A stretch of 64,000 nt of DNA from CBDANO01 sp965197665 (GCA_965197665.1 CBDANO010000005.1:992001-1056000); one strand, 5' to 3'; positions 1-8,627 are shown, numbered from the stretch's first letter. Notes: generated by a model from the sequence alone, not told the origin. Made by a program: numbers and translations.

Positions 1-92
1 GAGGGCGATTCCCGACGCGGACCATCTCGGTTACCTTCAGACCTTTCCCCTCATCCTAACCCTCTCCCCGGGGAGAAGGGACTTTTGAAACC
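1..92 (-). repeat. MITE-like dispersed repeat, copy cut by the window start
   Basis: Read on the minus strand, this stretch matches 15482-15571 nearly base for base, with differences mainly around a short GC-rich hairpin. Shared blocks include TTTCAAAAGTCCCTTCTCC at the outer end and CGAGATGGTCCGCG inside. The second copy continues past the point where this one runs off the window, so this is a partial element. It lies downstream of the CoA-transferase operon and has no coding capacity. Confidence 0.8.
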
Positions 93-255
93 CCCATTTA
101 GGGAATTATATACCCGCGCACACCGGCATCGTGCGCCGGGGGCCGGGGCGCACCTAGATTGAGTTAACCCGATGCGCAATTTTTTCAGGCCGTGGATAGG
201 ACTGCCAGTGCAACAACGGCGTCGCTCCATATGGCCCGTCTTCTACGAAAGAACT

Positions 256-305
256 GGAGCGTGATAGGACTGTCCGCCAACGGCGGGCCAGCCCTATCAC
301 GCTCT
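256..305. repeat. Long intergenic hairpin
   Basis: GAGCGTGATAGG (257-268) pairs perfectly with CCTATCACGCTC (293-304). Inside it a second stem, CCGCC/GGCGG, closes on a 3-nt loop. It lies about 105 bases beyond the 3' end of the minus-strand mutase/CoA-transferase operon. It could act as a transcription terminator or be a relic of a small mobile repeat, but no clear T-run follows. The rest of 93-409 shows no convincing gene. Confidence 0.5.
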
Positions 306-409
306 CTTTCCTCGGGGGTGGGGCAGCCCTCCCATTATGCTTGGACGAGATATAAGAAACTTGCACAAGGAATTAAGTTAATGGTTCGGCGCGGTCAATA
401 GGAGAACGC

Positions 410-1738
410 TTAAGGGTAGAGCAACCGGCGGGCGGCTTTCTTCAAGCCGGCGCGGAAGTCGGGATGGGCGACGGCGGTCAGTTCTTCGGCCCGCTCCCGC
501 ATAGTCTTTCCCAGCAGCCGCGCGACTCCGTGCTCCGTCACTACGATGTCGGCCAAGAGCCGCGGGACGCTGACCACCGTACCCTCGGGCAACAGCGGCA
601 CGATGCGGGAGGCGGCGCCTCCATCATTGGCGGACGGGGTGGTGGAGGGAAGGACCGTAATGGAACGGCCGCCTCGAGACCATAAGGCGCCGGTCACTAC
701 CTCCAACAGTCCGCCGGTGCCGCTCACCATCGCCGGTCCGATAGACTCGGACGCGATCTGGCCCGTGAGGTCCACCATCAAGGCGGCGTTTACGGCCAAC
801 ATATTGTCGTTGGCCGCTATGTTCCTTGGGTCAAGCACGTAAGAGCATCCCCGCAGGTCGAAGGCGGGGTTATCTTCGAGGTACGCCCAGTCCTCTTCAT
901 CCCCCACGATGCCGCACGAGACCGCCTTGCCTTGGTCAACCGACTTGCGTCTGCCGGAAATAACCCCGTCGCGCACGTACCGCGCCACCGGCGAAGGAGT
1001 GATCTCCGAGTGCCAGCCCAGGTCCTCCTTATCGTCGAAGGGCTGGCAATAGACTACGCCGAAGCTGGTAGCCCCGCCGCCGATCTGCAATGTGTCGCCG
1101 TCCCGCACCAGTTCGGCCACGTACCAGGCAATGGACCGGACGACCGGGCCGGGCCTGATGTGCCTCGCCGATAACGAAGGGCTGTCGTACTCGACGAAAT
1201 GGCTAAAGGCGTCCACGGGCAGAGTCGTTTCACCACAGCACCGGGGGATGCTGCGGCTAACCTCCGCCACGGCGCAACGGGCCCGAGCAATGTATTCTTT
1301 CTGGTTCCACACGTGGGGGCCTAGATTCACCATTCCGTTTTCGTCCGGAGGCGTAACTTGGACCAACACCACGTCGGGCGAGCGGCTCTCCGGCAGGGTC
1401 CGGCATTCCTCGGCGCCCTTGAAGCGAAGCGAGAATGGGGAAGGTAGAAAGTCGTGGCGGCGGCCTTTCATCGCTTCCCCGCTGAGGGGAGAGGCCCAGT
1501 GTTCATGGACCACCGTTAGGGGGCCTTCCAAGCCGGGTTGGAGCCACAGGTATGGCCACCCGGCGGCGGTGTGGGCCACCTCGACGCCCTCCAGCTCATC
1601 CATCCGCCCGGCCAGGGTATCGCCCAAGAGTTGGGGGTTGCACCCTATGGGGATCACCACCCGGTCCTTGGGCCGGATAGACTTCAAGGCTTCTTCGGCG
1701 GGCACCAGCCGGCGCCGGTATGTTTCTTGCCAGTCCAT
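410..1738 (-). CDS. Acetyl-CoA hydrolase/transferase family CoA-transferase
   Basis: A 442-residue protein with the two-domain layout of the acetyl-CoA hydrolase/4-hydroxybutyrate CoA-transferase family. The usual catalytic glutamate is in the HSEITPSP motif, and glycine-rich CoA-binding segments (SGTGGLLEV) follow. Such enzymes move CoA between acyl-CoA and a free carboxylic acid in the cytoplasm. Its ATG begins 3 bases after the stop of the B12-binding subunit, so it is the last gene of a three-gene operon with the acyl-CoA mutase. The simplest reading is that it activates the mutase substrate or releases its product as a free acid. The exact acid cannot be read from sequence. Confidence 0.85.
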   Translation of the reverse strand: MDWQETYRRRLVPAEEALKSIRPKDRVVIPIGCNPQLLGDTLAGRMDELEGVEVAHTAAGWPYLWLQPGLEGPLTVVHEHWASPLSGEAMKGRRHDFLPSPFSLRFKGAEECRTLPESRSPDVVLVQVTPPDENGMVNLGPHVWNQKEYIARARCAVAEVSRSIPRCCGETTLPVDAFSHFVEYDSPSLSARHIRPGPVVRSIAWYVAELVRDGDTLQIGGGATSFGVVYCQPFDDKEDLGWHSEITPSPVARYVRDGVISGRRKSVDQGKAVSCGIVGDEEDWAYLEDNPAFDLRGCSYVLDPRNIAANDNMLAVNAALMVDLTGQIASESIGPAMVSGTGGLLEVVTGALWSRGGRSITVLPSTTPSANDGGAASRIVPLLPEGTVVSVPRLLADIVVTEHGVARLLGKTMRERAEELTAVAHPDFRAGLKKAARRLLYP

Positions 1739-1741
1739 TTC

Positions 1742-2143
1742 CTAAGCCTGGTTCTTTGGCCGATGGGAGTAAACAAAGGCTGCTATGTCTGGAATGCGGG
1801 ACCCCGGACCGAAAACACCGGTCACACCCATCGCCTCCAGGGAAGGGATGGCATCCTTGCGTACGATGCCGCCCACTACGATGGGCACGTGTGAGATGCC
1901 CCGCTCCGCCAATGCTTCCCGGAGGGCGGAAATGAGGGGTATAGGGTCCCGGTCGCAAATCCTATACCCAATGAAGTCAACGTCTTCCTGGAGAGCGGCG
2001 TCGGCCATCTCCACGGGTTCCACGTGGCCCGAGGCAATGACCTCCATACCGGCGTCCCTAAGCCCTTGGGCTACGACGAAGTACCCCGCGGTGTGACCCG
2101 AAGTATCGCTGCCCAAGAGAAAGCGCAAACGGCCCGCTGCCAC
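1742..2143 (-). CDS. B12-binding small subunit of acyl-CoA mutase
   Basis: A 133-residue stand-alone cobalamin-binding domain, the size of the small subunits of isobutyryl- or 2-hydroxyisobutyryl-CoA mutases. The lower-ligand histidine is present (His17 in SGHTAG) and the later VVGG motif is intact. The canonical DxHxxG aspartate is Ser15, and the lysine four residues before it in methylmalonyl-CoA mutase is Gly11. The SSLAGGH-type segment is YRICDRD here. The GTG start follows TGAGGG, and the gene begins 6 bases after the large subunit. It is probably base-on or His-on AdoCbl binding with changed second-shell contacts; loss of B12 binding is possible but less likely given the operon. Confidence 0.85.
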   Translation of the reverse strand: MAAGRLRFLLGSDTSGHTAGYFVVAQGLRDAGMEVIASGHVEPVEMADAALQEDVDFIGYRICDRDPIPLISALREALAERGISHVPIVVGGIVRKDAIPSLEAMGVTGVFGPGSRIPDIAAFVYSHRPKNQA

Positions 2144-2149
2144 TGGCCC

Positions 2150-3838
2150 TCACCCGCCGGGGGTCGTCCCGTAGAGACGCAGAATGAAACCTCCCCGCTT
2201 GCGCAGCTCTACGGCGTCCCCGGCCTCGGACAGGGCTTGAACGATTTCCCCAACGCTAAGGTAGGCTTGGACGGCCTGAAGCGTTGGTCCCACGATGTTC
2301 TCCTTGGCTAGGTAGGCGTCCGCGAGGCGGCGTTTGGCTGCCTCCGCGGTGCCGCTATCCCGGCCGCTTTTGACCAGCTCCAACCGGCGGACCTGCTCCC
2401 GCCGCCACTCCGGGTCCACTGTCAATATTTCTTTCTGCCCAACCCCTAGGTCTTCATCCTCTTGAGTCCGAAAACGGTTGACGCCCACCACCACTTGCCC
2501 TCCCGAGTCGATGGCATTTTGCCGCCGGTAAGCCGCTTCGTGAGACTCTCCGGACATATAATCGAAGGCTTCCTGGCCGTCCATACCCTCGAGTTTTTCC
2601 AGGATGTCATTGGCTTTGCGCTCCAACTCATTGGTGAGGGCCTCGACGCAGTAAGAGCCGCCGAGGGGGTCCACCGTCGAGGTAACGCCGGACTCGAAGG
2701 CAATGATCTGCTGGGTGCGCAAGGAGAGGGTCTGGCTGAACGCGGTTGGCGTGGCCAAGGCTTCGTCGAAGGCATTTACCGACATCGACTGGGCGCCGCC
2801 CATCACCGCGGCCAAGGCGTGGATCGTGGCTCGGACCACGTTATTGAGGGGTTGTTGGGCGGTCAGGCTGACGCCGGAGGTCTGGACGTGGAAGCGCAGC
2901 CGCCAGGACCGGGGGTCTTGGGCATGGAACCGCTCCCGCAACAACCGGGCCCACATCCGGCGCATAGCCCTGAACTTGGCTACCTCTTCGAGGAATTGGT
3001 TCTCGGCGTTCAGGAAGAAGGACAAGCGAGGAGCAAAGGAGTCGACGTCCTCACCCCGGGCCAGCAAGGCCTGAATCGTATAGACTCCCTGGAATACGCC
3101 GAAGGCCATCTCCTGAGCCGCCGAGATACCGGTTTCCCGCGTGTTGCGCACGGAGATGCTGGTGTGGTTCCACTTGGGCAAGTGGCGGGCGCAGTACTGG
3201 ACAATGTCGGCGTAGTGATTGCCCCGCAGCTCCGGGCCGTCGCCCCCAGGCAGCACGTAGTTCTGGATGGTACCGCGGAGACGGGACAGGGGCACACCCC
3301 TCTTTTGGGCCGCCGCGATGACCATGCAAAAAGCCGGGATGGAGTTTCCGGTCTGGTTTATGCTGATGCGGCCAATGTCTATCCCGTCCAGCACGGTTTC
3401 CATGTCAACCAGGGTGTCGATCCAAACGCCGCCGGCGCCCACCAGCCCCTCGGCCCTGGGGTCGGTGGAATCGAAGGGCGCGTAGCCCATTCCGGTAAGG
3501 CTTATGCCCGTTTGACCTTGTTCGATAAGGTGCTTCAACCGCCGGTTGGTCTCCACGGCGGTACCCACGCCCATCACCTGCCGCACCGTCCAGCCCCGGG
3601 TACGGTAGCCCAACGGGGCCACGCCCCGGGTAAAGGGGTACTCCCCGGGGAAGCCCAAGTCACACAGGTAGTCCATGCCCTGCAGGTCCGCCGAGGTATA
3701 GACGGCCTTCAATGGAATCGCGGAGGTAGTAGCGGGCGGTTCGCCGGTCTCGCCGAAGCCGTCCAATACCTCGGCCACCTTGGCTTCGTACTGGCGGCGG
3801 GCCTGCTCCAGTGCTTCCAGGGCCTCTTGTTTCAACAT
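2150..3838 (-). CDS. Divergent acyl-CoA mutase large subunit (methylmalonyl-CoA mutase family)
   Basis: A 562-residue TIM-barrel subunit of the AdoCbl-dependent acyl-CoA mutase family, catalysing carbon-skeleton rearrangement. Family landmarks include RGWTVRQ, GTIQN, LPKWN, APRLSFF, QTSGVSLTAQQPLNNVVR and DPLGGS. By-eye alignment to methylmalonyl-CoA mutase keeps Arg82 (Arg81 here) but changes Tyr89 to Val88, Arg207 to Asn207, Tyr243 to Arg231 and His244 to Asn232. The FDLPTQ-type loop is also rewritten. Its length matches 2-hydroxyisobutyryl-CoA mutase HcmA. ATG 3838 is chosen over an upstream TTG because GGGAG precedes it. First gene of the operon; no G-protein chaperone (MeaB/MeaH type) is adjacent. 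Substrate unknown. Confidence 0.88.
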   Translation of the reverse strand: MLKQEALEALEQARRQYEAKVAEVLDGFGETGEPPATTSAIPLKAVYTSADLQGMDYLCDLGFPGEYPFTRGVAPLGYRTRGWTVRQVMGVGTAVETNRRLKHLIEQGQTGISLTGMGYAPFDSTDPRAEGLVGAGGVWIDTLVDMETVLDGIDIGRISINQTGNSIPAFCMVIAAAQKRGVPLSRLRGTIQNYVLPGGDGPELRGNHYADIVQYCARHLPKWNHTSISVRNTRETGISAAQEMAFGVFQGVYTIQALLARGEDVDSFAPRLSFFLNAENQFLEEVAKFRAMRRMWARLLRERFHAQDPRSWRLRFHVQTSGVSLTAQQPLNNVVRATIHALAAVMGGAQSMSVNAFDEALATPTAFSQTLSLRTQQIIAFESGVTSTVDPLGGSYCVEALTNELERKANDILEKLEGMDGQEAFDYMSGESHEAAYRRQNAIDSGGQVVVGVNRFRTQEDEDLGVGQKEILTVDPEWRREQVRRLELVKSGRDSGTAEAAKRRLADAYLAKENIVGPTLQAVQAYLSVGEIVQALSEAGDAVELRKRGGFILRLYGTTPGG

Positions 3839-3899
3839 CGCCTTGGCTCCCGACCGGATAGCGGTAGAAGGCTCTGGGGTCCCGAGTCTTGGCGCCCCC

Positions 3900-3929
3900 A
3901 ATATAGCACAGGCCGCCGCGGCAAACTAA
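3900..3929 (-). promoter_or_regulatory. Candidate promoter of the mutase operon
   Basis: TTAGTT (3929-3924), an 18-base spacer and TATATT (3905-3900) lie about 60 bases upstream of the mutase ATG. The -10 is good and the -35 is weak. Confidence 0.35.
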
Positions 3930-4188
3930 GGCGCCAACGCGGCCACTACGGCCACAGTCTTGGAGCAGCCCGGGACAAGGGGACTATTATCAACCGGCTA
4001 TCGGCCTTCCGGCTGAAGAAATTGAAAGAACAATTCTAGGGCGTGAATTTCAGCCGGGTCCCATGCCTGGATTTTAGCCCGGAAGAACAATCTCAAGAAC
4101 AATCTGATGAAGTAATACAGGGCCGGTGAGACTCGCATTGCGCGGCCCCAGGAAGCCGGCCCGGGCGCGCCGGTTGCCTCACCAGGGC

Positions 4189-4217
4189 TTGAAAGGGTTT
4201 TAGCTCGACGGTATGCT
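4189..4217 (+). promoter_or_regulatory. Sigma70-type promoter for the luciferase-like gene at 4296
   Basis: TTGAAA (4189-4194), a 17-base spacer and TATGCT (4212-4217) would give a 5' leader of about 70 bases. Between 3930 and 4188 nothing else is recognisable. Confidence 0.6.
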
Positions 4218-4295
4218 TACCGACGCTAGGGCCTGGAAGCATAAACTACCGGCGGCAGCCACCGCCCGCGGGGGCGGGCTTTCGGAGATTCGAAA

Positions 4296-5375
4296 ATGAG
4301 CGCGTCGACGTCCAACTCCAACGAGGCATCGTTCAATGGGGCATCGTTCAATAATGTTCAGTTCGGAATCTTCGATTGGATCGAGTGGGACGAGCGGCCC
4401 GCCAGCGAGATATTCGAGGGCCGGCTCAAGATGCTGGAATACGCCGACCGCCGCGGCTTCTATTGCTACCACTTGGCCGAGCATCACCTTACGCCCCTCA
4501 GCGTAGCGCCTTCGCCCAGCGTGTTTCTATCGGCGGCTTGTCAACGCACCAAGAACATCCGGTTGGGGCCGCTGGTCTACCTACTGCCTTTCTACAACCC
4601 GGTCCGGTTGCTTCACGAAATCTGCATGTTGGACCAGCTTAGCAACGGCCGGTTGGAGTTGGGAGTCGGGCGCGGCATATCGCCGGTTGAAGCCGATCAT
4701 TTCGGTTTGGACCCGGACAAGCTTTGGGATATGTTCCATGAGACCCTCCGGGTGCTGATGGCCGGATTTACCGGTGAAGTCTTGAACATAGACGGAACCT
4801 ACTATAACTACAAAGACCTCCGAATTTGGGTCCGTCCTTACCAGAAACCTTACCCGCCTTTGTGGTACGCCAGCAACAATATCGAAACGGTGCCTTGGAT
4901 TGCTCAGCACGGCTTCAACACGAGTCACGTCTTCTCTTCATCCGCCGAAACCAAGCCACACTTCGACCTCTACAAACAGGTCTGGCGAAAGCACAAAGAC
5001 GATTCCGGCCGTTTCAACGCCCACGTCGAAGAACCCAAGCTAGGCCTAACCCGGCACGTCTATGTGGCCCCCACTGATGAGCAGGCCCTAGAAGAGGGCC
5101 GCAAGGCATACCGCGCTTGGTTCCATAACATCAATTACCTTTGGAGCAGGGCGGGCTACAACTTCCTGGACAGTGTGAGCAACTTCGATGAGCTTCAACC
5201 CCAAGGCATTGTGATTGCGGGCTCGCCAAAGTCGGTCAGGGAGCAAGTGCGACGAACTATCGATGAAACCGGGATAAACTACTTTTGTTCCATCTTCTCT
5301 TGGGGCGACTTGACCCACCAACAAGTCATGAGGTCCATAGACCTTTTCGCCCGAGAGGTCATGCCCCACGTCTGA
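4296..5375 (+). CDS. Luciferase-like (LLM class) flavin-dependent oxidoreductase
   Basis: A 359-residue member of the bacterial luciferase/F420-dependent monooxygenase superfamily. It shows the family segments LAEHHLT, a tight turn GPLVYLLPFYNPVR, LDQLSNGRLELGVGRG and PYQKPYPPLWYAS, which make the TIM barrel and flavin pocket. The N-terminal 20 residues are Ser/Asn-rich and not part of the fold. Start ATG 4296 has GGAG 9 bases upstream and its own promoter. It is a single gene, divergent from the mutase operon. The substrate is unknown; members oxygenate small organics with FMN or act with F420. It is the first of four such genes in the window. Confidence 0.88.
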   Translation: MSASTSNSNEASFNGASFNNVQFGIFDWIEWDERPASEIFEGRLKMLEYADRRGFYCYHLAEHHLTPLSVAPSPSVFLSAACQRTKNIRLGPLVYLLPFYNPVRLLHEICMLDQLSNGRLELGVGRGISPVEADHFGLDPDKLWDMFHETLRVLMAGFTGEVLNIDGTYYNYKDLRIWVRPYQKPYPPLWYASNNIETVPWIAQHGFNTSHVFSSSAETKPHFDLYKQVWRKHKDDSGRFNAHVEEPKLGLTRHVYVAPTDEQALEEGRKAYRAWFHNINYLWSRAGYNFLDSVSNFDELQPQGIVIAGSPKSVREQVRRTIDETGINYFCSIFSWGDLTHQQVMRSIDLFAREVMPHV

Positions 5376-5540
5376 TGGACCCGTCCGGCGCCGTGTCCCA
5401 CTCCCTTGAGCCGACTCCGGGGCTTTCCCGCCACAGGCCCGGCCGCGCCAGTGGAGTTAACCCCAACCTTGAGAAGAAGTGGAGAAGGGGTGTGCCCGAT
5501 GACGCCGCCGGAAACGCCGGTTGGCGGGCCCGCCTATAGC

Positions 5541-5795
5541 CTATTGAATTTCGCCCGCGTACTCCGGCGGCGCTTTGGACTGGCCCCATAGTTCCGGCTT
5601 ATCGCTGGGAGCGGCGTCATAATAATCGCGTTCCACGTCGACTATCGAGTTCCTGAACTCCCGGGGCTCGTTACAGCGCCGGCAAATCCCTCTACTGATT
5701 GGGCCGTTGGCCGGTTCGATAACCCAGTGGTGGCAACAAGTTTCCATCTGGGCATCTTCGGGCGCCGTCTGTACCGGTTCCTGACGAATCACCAT
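5541..5795 (-). CDS. Small conserved zinc-ribbon-like protein
   Basis: An 84-residue protein with a CCHHW motif near residue 19 and a CRRC pair about 18 residues later, separated by IEPANGPISRG. This is a four-ligand zinc-knuckle pattern, followed by REFRNS and an acidic C-terminus. The start at 5795 is fixed by GAGAGGAAG five bases before the ATG; a longer frame to 5837 exists but lacks such a site. Small proteins with this HWVIEPANG core are, to my knowledge, common and uncharacterised in Chloroflexota and neighbours. Function unknown; a protein- or RNA-binding adaptor is possible. Confidence 0.75.
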   Translation of the reverse strand: MVIRQEPVQTAPEDAQMETCCHHWVIEPANGPISRGICRRCNEPREFRNSIVDVERDYYDAAPSDKPELWGQSKAPPEYAGEIQ

Positions 5796-6252
5796 GTTAC
5801 TTCCTCTCAACCATCCAATCGCCTGGGACGGATACAAATTGTTAGACCTGTCTACGGGCGGGGTTGCCGGGGGTTGCTGCCGGGGGCTTCTGCGGTTTGG
5901 CGGAAGGACCTTGGACTTGGCAGGGAATCAGGGGCCGGTCTCCGCCCACAACCTCCGCGCTATCTCCTGGGGCTGAACATAGTCCACGTCATTTGTTTAT
6001 GTCAACGATATTTGGGCCAATTTATAAACGATTTTTAACATTCGACCAATTTAATGATTCGGCCAAAGTTCCGGTCTCGCCGCGGTCAAGGACGTGCCGC
6101 CCCGCGTCAAAGCGCACAGAATCGCTCATGGCCCGCCTCGACCGGCCGCGTAAAGCCGCGAAAACCGGAGATTTTGACGCCAATCTCCCATGCCGGTCTC
6201 GACCGGCGCCGCCAAGGACCAAAACGGTATCCCCCGAGAAACCACGCCAAAA

Positions 6253-6277
6253 CGTAGGGGCCGGTTTGAAACCGGCA
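6253..6277. repeat. GTAGGGGC-type palindromic repeat
   Basis: GTAGGGGC is followed by the perfect palindrome GCCGGTTT-G-AAACCGGC (6260-6276). The same CGTAGGGGC lead-in occurs in the hairpin at 57835-57868, suggesting a dispersed palindromic family. Confidence 0.5.
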
Positions 6278-6333
6278 TTTCCCAAGAAACACTGTCCGCA
6301 ACACTCTACGGGTTCCTACCGAGGCTCGAACCA

Positions 6334-6362
6334 TTGAAGGCGCAAGGAGCATCCCATATAAT
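6334..6362 (+). promoter_or_regulatory. Near-consensus sigma70 promoter
   Basis: TTGAAG (6334-6339), 17 bases and TATAAT (6357-6362). The next plus-strand gene is the acetamidase at 6612, so transcripts would carry a leader of about 240 bases. Alternatively it drives a small RNA. Confidence 0.5.
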
Positions 6363-6611
6363 CTAGGTGCGCCCAGCGACGGTAGACCTTTTGACACACC
6401 ACTTGTGACACCACCGAGATTTCCGGGCGCCAAGGTCCTCTATCAAGGCAGGAGGGTGTTATCTCGGGCAAGGGAAGGCCGGGGGGTTCTGGGTGGAGCG
6501 GCGCCCGTTACGGACCGGCGAGGCCCCTTGCCTGGTCCTTGGTAGTACCGGGGCAGAATTAGATGCCGGGTTGATTTCTCAAGTTTAGTCCTATAGGGGG
6601 AGGGACCCATT

Positions 6612-7487
6612 ATGAAACGAGTAACCAAGGACCAGTTATGCACCAGCTTCGATGCGGACAACCCCCCGGCGTTGCGGGTCCAGCTCGGGGAGACCTTCGT
6701 AATGGAGACCAACGACCGGTTCGCTACCTATGAAGGCCCGGACTCACCCCCGGAAGCTATGGAAACCCTCAAGACGATGGCCGGGCCTGTCTTTATCGAG
6801 GGCGCCAAGCCGGGGGACACTCTGAAGATCGAAGTGCTGGACGTGAGCCTCCCCTTGGACTACGGCTGGATTGGAGCGATACCGGGGCGCGGGCCCCTAA
6901 CCGACCGCATTCCTCAATTTCGCAAGACCAGGGTGGCCATCACGTCCGAGGGCGTGGTCTTCAATGACAAAGTTACTATGCCCCTTCGTCCGATGGTCAG
7001 CAAAATTGGAGTTGCGCCCCAAAACGGCCCGGCCTTGAGCAACGACAAGGGTGAATTCGGCGGTACCATGGCAAACACTCAAATCACCAAGGGCAGCGTC
7101 GTATATCTCCCGGTATTCCAAGAAGGGGGCCTGCTTACGATTGGCGACTGTCACGCCGCCATGGGCGACGGCGAGACTACGGCGTCAGCCGTGGAGTGCG
7201 CCCTCGACGCCACCTTCAGGATAACAGTCTCCGAGGACTTCAAAGCCGCCCGGCCCGTCGTTGCCACTGAAACCGAGGTCATGACCACCGGCGAGGGTGA
7301 GACTATGGAGGCGGCCACCAAGGCGGCGGTGACCGCCATGGCGGACCTGATGGAGGACCGGCTGGGAGTCGATTCCACCGACGCCGCCATGCTCATCGCC
7401 AGCGTGGCCGACGTGCGTGTCGGCGAGGCCGCCGTACCTCCCTTCACCATGAGGGTGGCCGTACCTCGGTCTATGGTCTCCATTTAG
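6612..7487 (+). CDS. Acetamidase/formamidase family protein
   Basis: A 291-residue protein of the FmdA/AmdA family, which hydrolyses short amides to carboxylate and ammonia. Supporting motifs are the N-terminal strand LRVQLGETFVMETND, PGDTLKIEVLD, and the metal-site stretch GDCHAAMGDGE with Glu later in SAVE. The start ATG follows a GGGGGAGGG ribosome site. The next genes, a luciferase-like oxidoreductase 66 bases on and an amidohydrolase after that, are on the same strand and likely co-transcribed. This suggests stepwise oxidation and hydrolysis of a nitrogenous compound. Substrate unknown. Confidence 0.9.
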   Translation: MKRVTKDQLCTSFDADNPPALRVQLGETFVMETNDRFATYEGPDSPPEAMETLKTMAGPVFIEGAKPGDTLKIEVLDVSLPLDYGWIGAIPGRGPLTDRIPQFRKTRVAITSEGVVFNDKVTMPLRPMVSKIGVAPQNGPALSNDKGEFGGTMANTQITKGSVVYLPVFQEGGLLTIGDCHAAMGDGETTASAVECALDATFRITVSEDFKAARPVVATETEVMTTGEGETMEAATKAAVTAMADLMEDRLGVDSTDAAMLIASVADVRVGEAAVPPFTMRVAVPRSMVSI

Positions 7488-7553
7488 AAGCCGGTTAGAA
7501 GCCGGTCGACTCGAAATCCGATTGCTTCACTCCCGGCCCTCGAGGCGGCGACT

Positions 7554-8558
7554 GTGGAAGTAGGAATCTACATACGGGATTTCCTGGAAGACCCCCACCG
7601 ACCTATCTACGAACAAATCGAAGAAGCGGCGGAGGTGTGCCGCCGCGCCCGGTCCATGGGCTTCTCCGTAATCTTCGTACCCCAGCACTTCATAGCCCAC
7701 CCCACCGTATGGCTCCAGCCGATGCAGACCCTAGCCCGCCTGGCGCCCGACGCGGAGGGCCTCAAGCTGCTGACGTCGGTCTTGCTTCTGCCCTACTTCA
7801 GCCCCGTTGACATTGCCGAGCAGACGGCCACTTTGGACCACATCAGCAACGGCCGTTTCATTCTGGGCGTCGGCATAAGCTACCGGGAAAGGGAGCTCGA
7901 GGCTTTCGGGACCAACCGGAAGGACCGGGTTGGGCGCTTCGAAGAGTCCATCACCATAATGAAGCGGCTGTGGAACGGAGAGGAAGTAACCTTCGAAGGC
8001 CGTCACTGGCAGGTCCAACAGGCCAAAATGGCTTTTACCCCCGTGCAAAAGCCCCATCCTCCCATCTGGATCGCCGCTCAGAGCCGGGGAGCGGCCCGGC
8101 GGGCCGCCGTCATGGGGGACGCCTGTCTGATCGGACCCCAACCAAGCTGGGAGGACTTTGCCTTCCTGGCCGGCGTCTATCGAGAAGCGGTAGCAGCGTC
8201 GGGCCAAGGTTCCAAGGGGCTGGTTGCGGCCAACCGGTCCATCGCCATCGCCAGGGACCGGGAAACCGCCATAACCCAAGCGACGGCCTCCGGGGAGGCC
8301 AAGGCGGGAATGTACTCCTCTTTCAATATGCAGGAAAAGACCGCCGTTGACCTGGGGCTGGGAGGGCCAAGAAAGCTGGAGGACTGGGCCATCGTGGGAA
8401 GTCCCCAAGACTGCGCCGAGACCATCACCCGTTGCCATGAGTCTCACGGTCTCGACTACATTGGATTTGCCAGCCTCAACCTGCCCGACGGCTTCGACGC
8501 CCGCTTGGAATACCTTCAGCTTATTTCGGAAGAGTTGTTGCCCCTGTTGCCTGAATGA
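7554..8558 (+). CDS. Luciferase-like (LLM class) flavin-dependent oxidoreductase
   Basis: A 334-residue superfamily member with FVPQHFIAHP, LTSVLLLPYFSPVD, LDHISNGRFILGVGISY and KPHPPIWIAAQS in the expected order. The start is a GTG at 7554. It sits between an acetamidase and an amidohydrolase with gaps of about 70 bases. It probably uses FMN or F420 to oxidise an intermediate handled by the two hydrolases. It is clearly diverged from the paralogues at 4296, 52700 and 53647, so this is not a recent tandem duplication. Confidence 0.88.
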   Translation: MEVGIYIRDFLEDPHRPIYEQIEEAAEVCRRARSMGFSVIFVPQHFIAHPTVWLQPMQTLARLAPDAEGLKLLTSVLLLPYFSPVDIAEQTATLDHISNGRFILGVGISYRERELEAFGTNRKDRVGRFEESITIMKRLWNGEEVTFEGRHWQVQQAKMAFTPVQKPHPPIWIAAQSRGAARRAAVMGDACLIGPQPSWEDFAFLAGVYREAVAASGQGSKGLVAANRSIAIARDRETAITQATASGEAKAGMYSSFNMQEKTAVDLGLGGPRKLEDWAIVGSPQDCAETITRCHESHGLDYIGFASLNLPDGFDARLEYLQLISEELLPLLPE

Positions 8559-8627
8559 CCACCCTTTTCTCCGGCAAGCTGGCCCCGGCTGGTTAAAGCT
8601 CGGATTCGCTAAGATGAGGAGGCTGCA

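Larger units (their letters stand above)
5796..6611. other. Intergenic region without a credible gene
   Basis: About 800 bases with short frames on both strands but no ribosome site or recognisable protein. The frames at 6022-6433 translate to the kind of spurious peptide produced by dispersed intergenic repeats. It holds a palindromic repeat at 6253-6277 and a good promoter at 6334-6362. Confidence 0.6.

Noticed and set aside
2462..4039. 525-residue plus-strand frame opposite the mutase
   Set aside because: Antisense of a conserved enzyme; no family motifs and no ribosome site.
6022..6433. Two small minus-strand frames (87 and 108 residues)
   Set aside because: They overlap in different frames across a palindromic repeat and look like translated repeat DNA.
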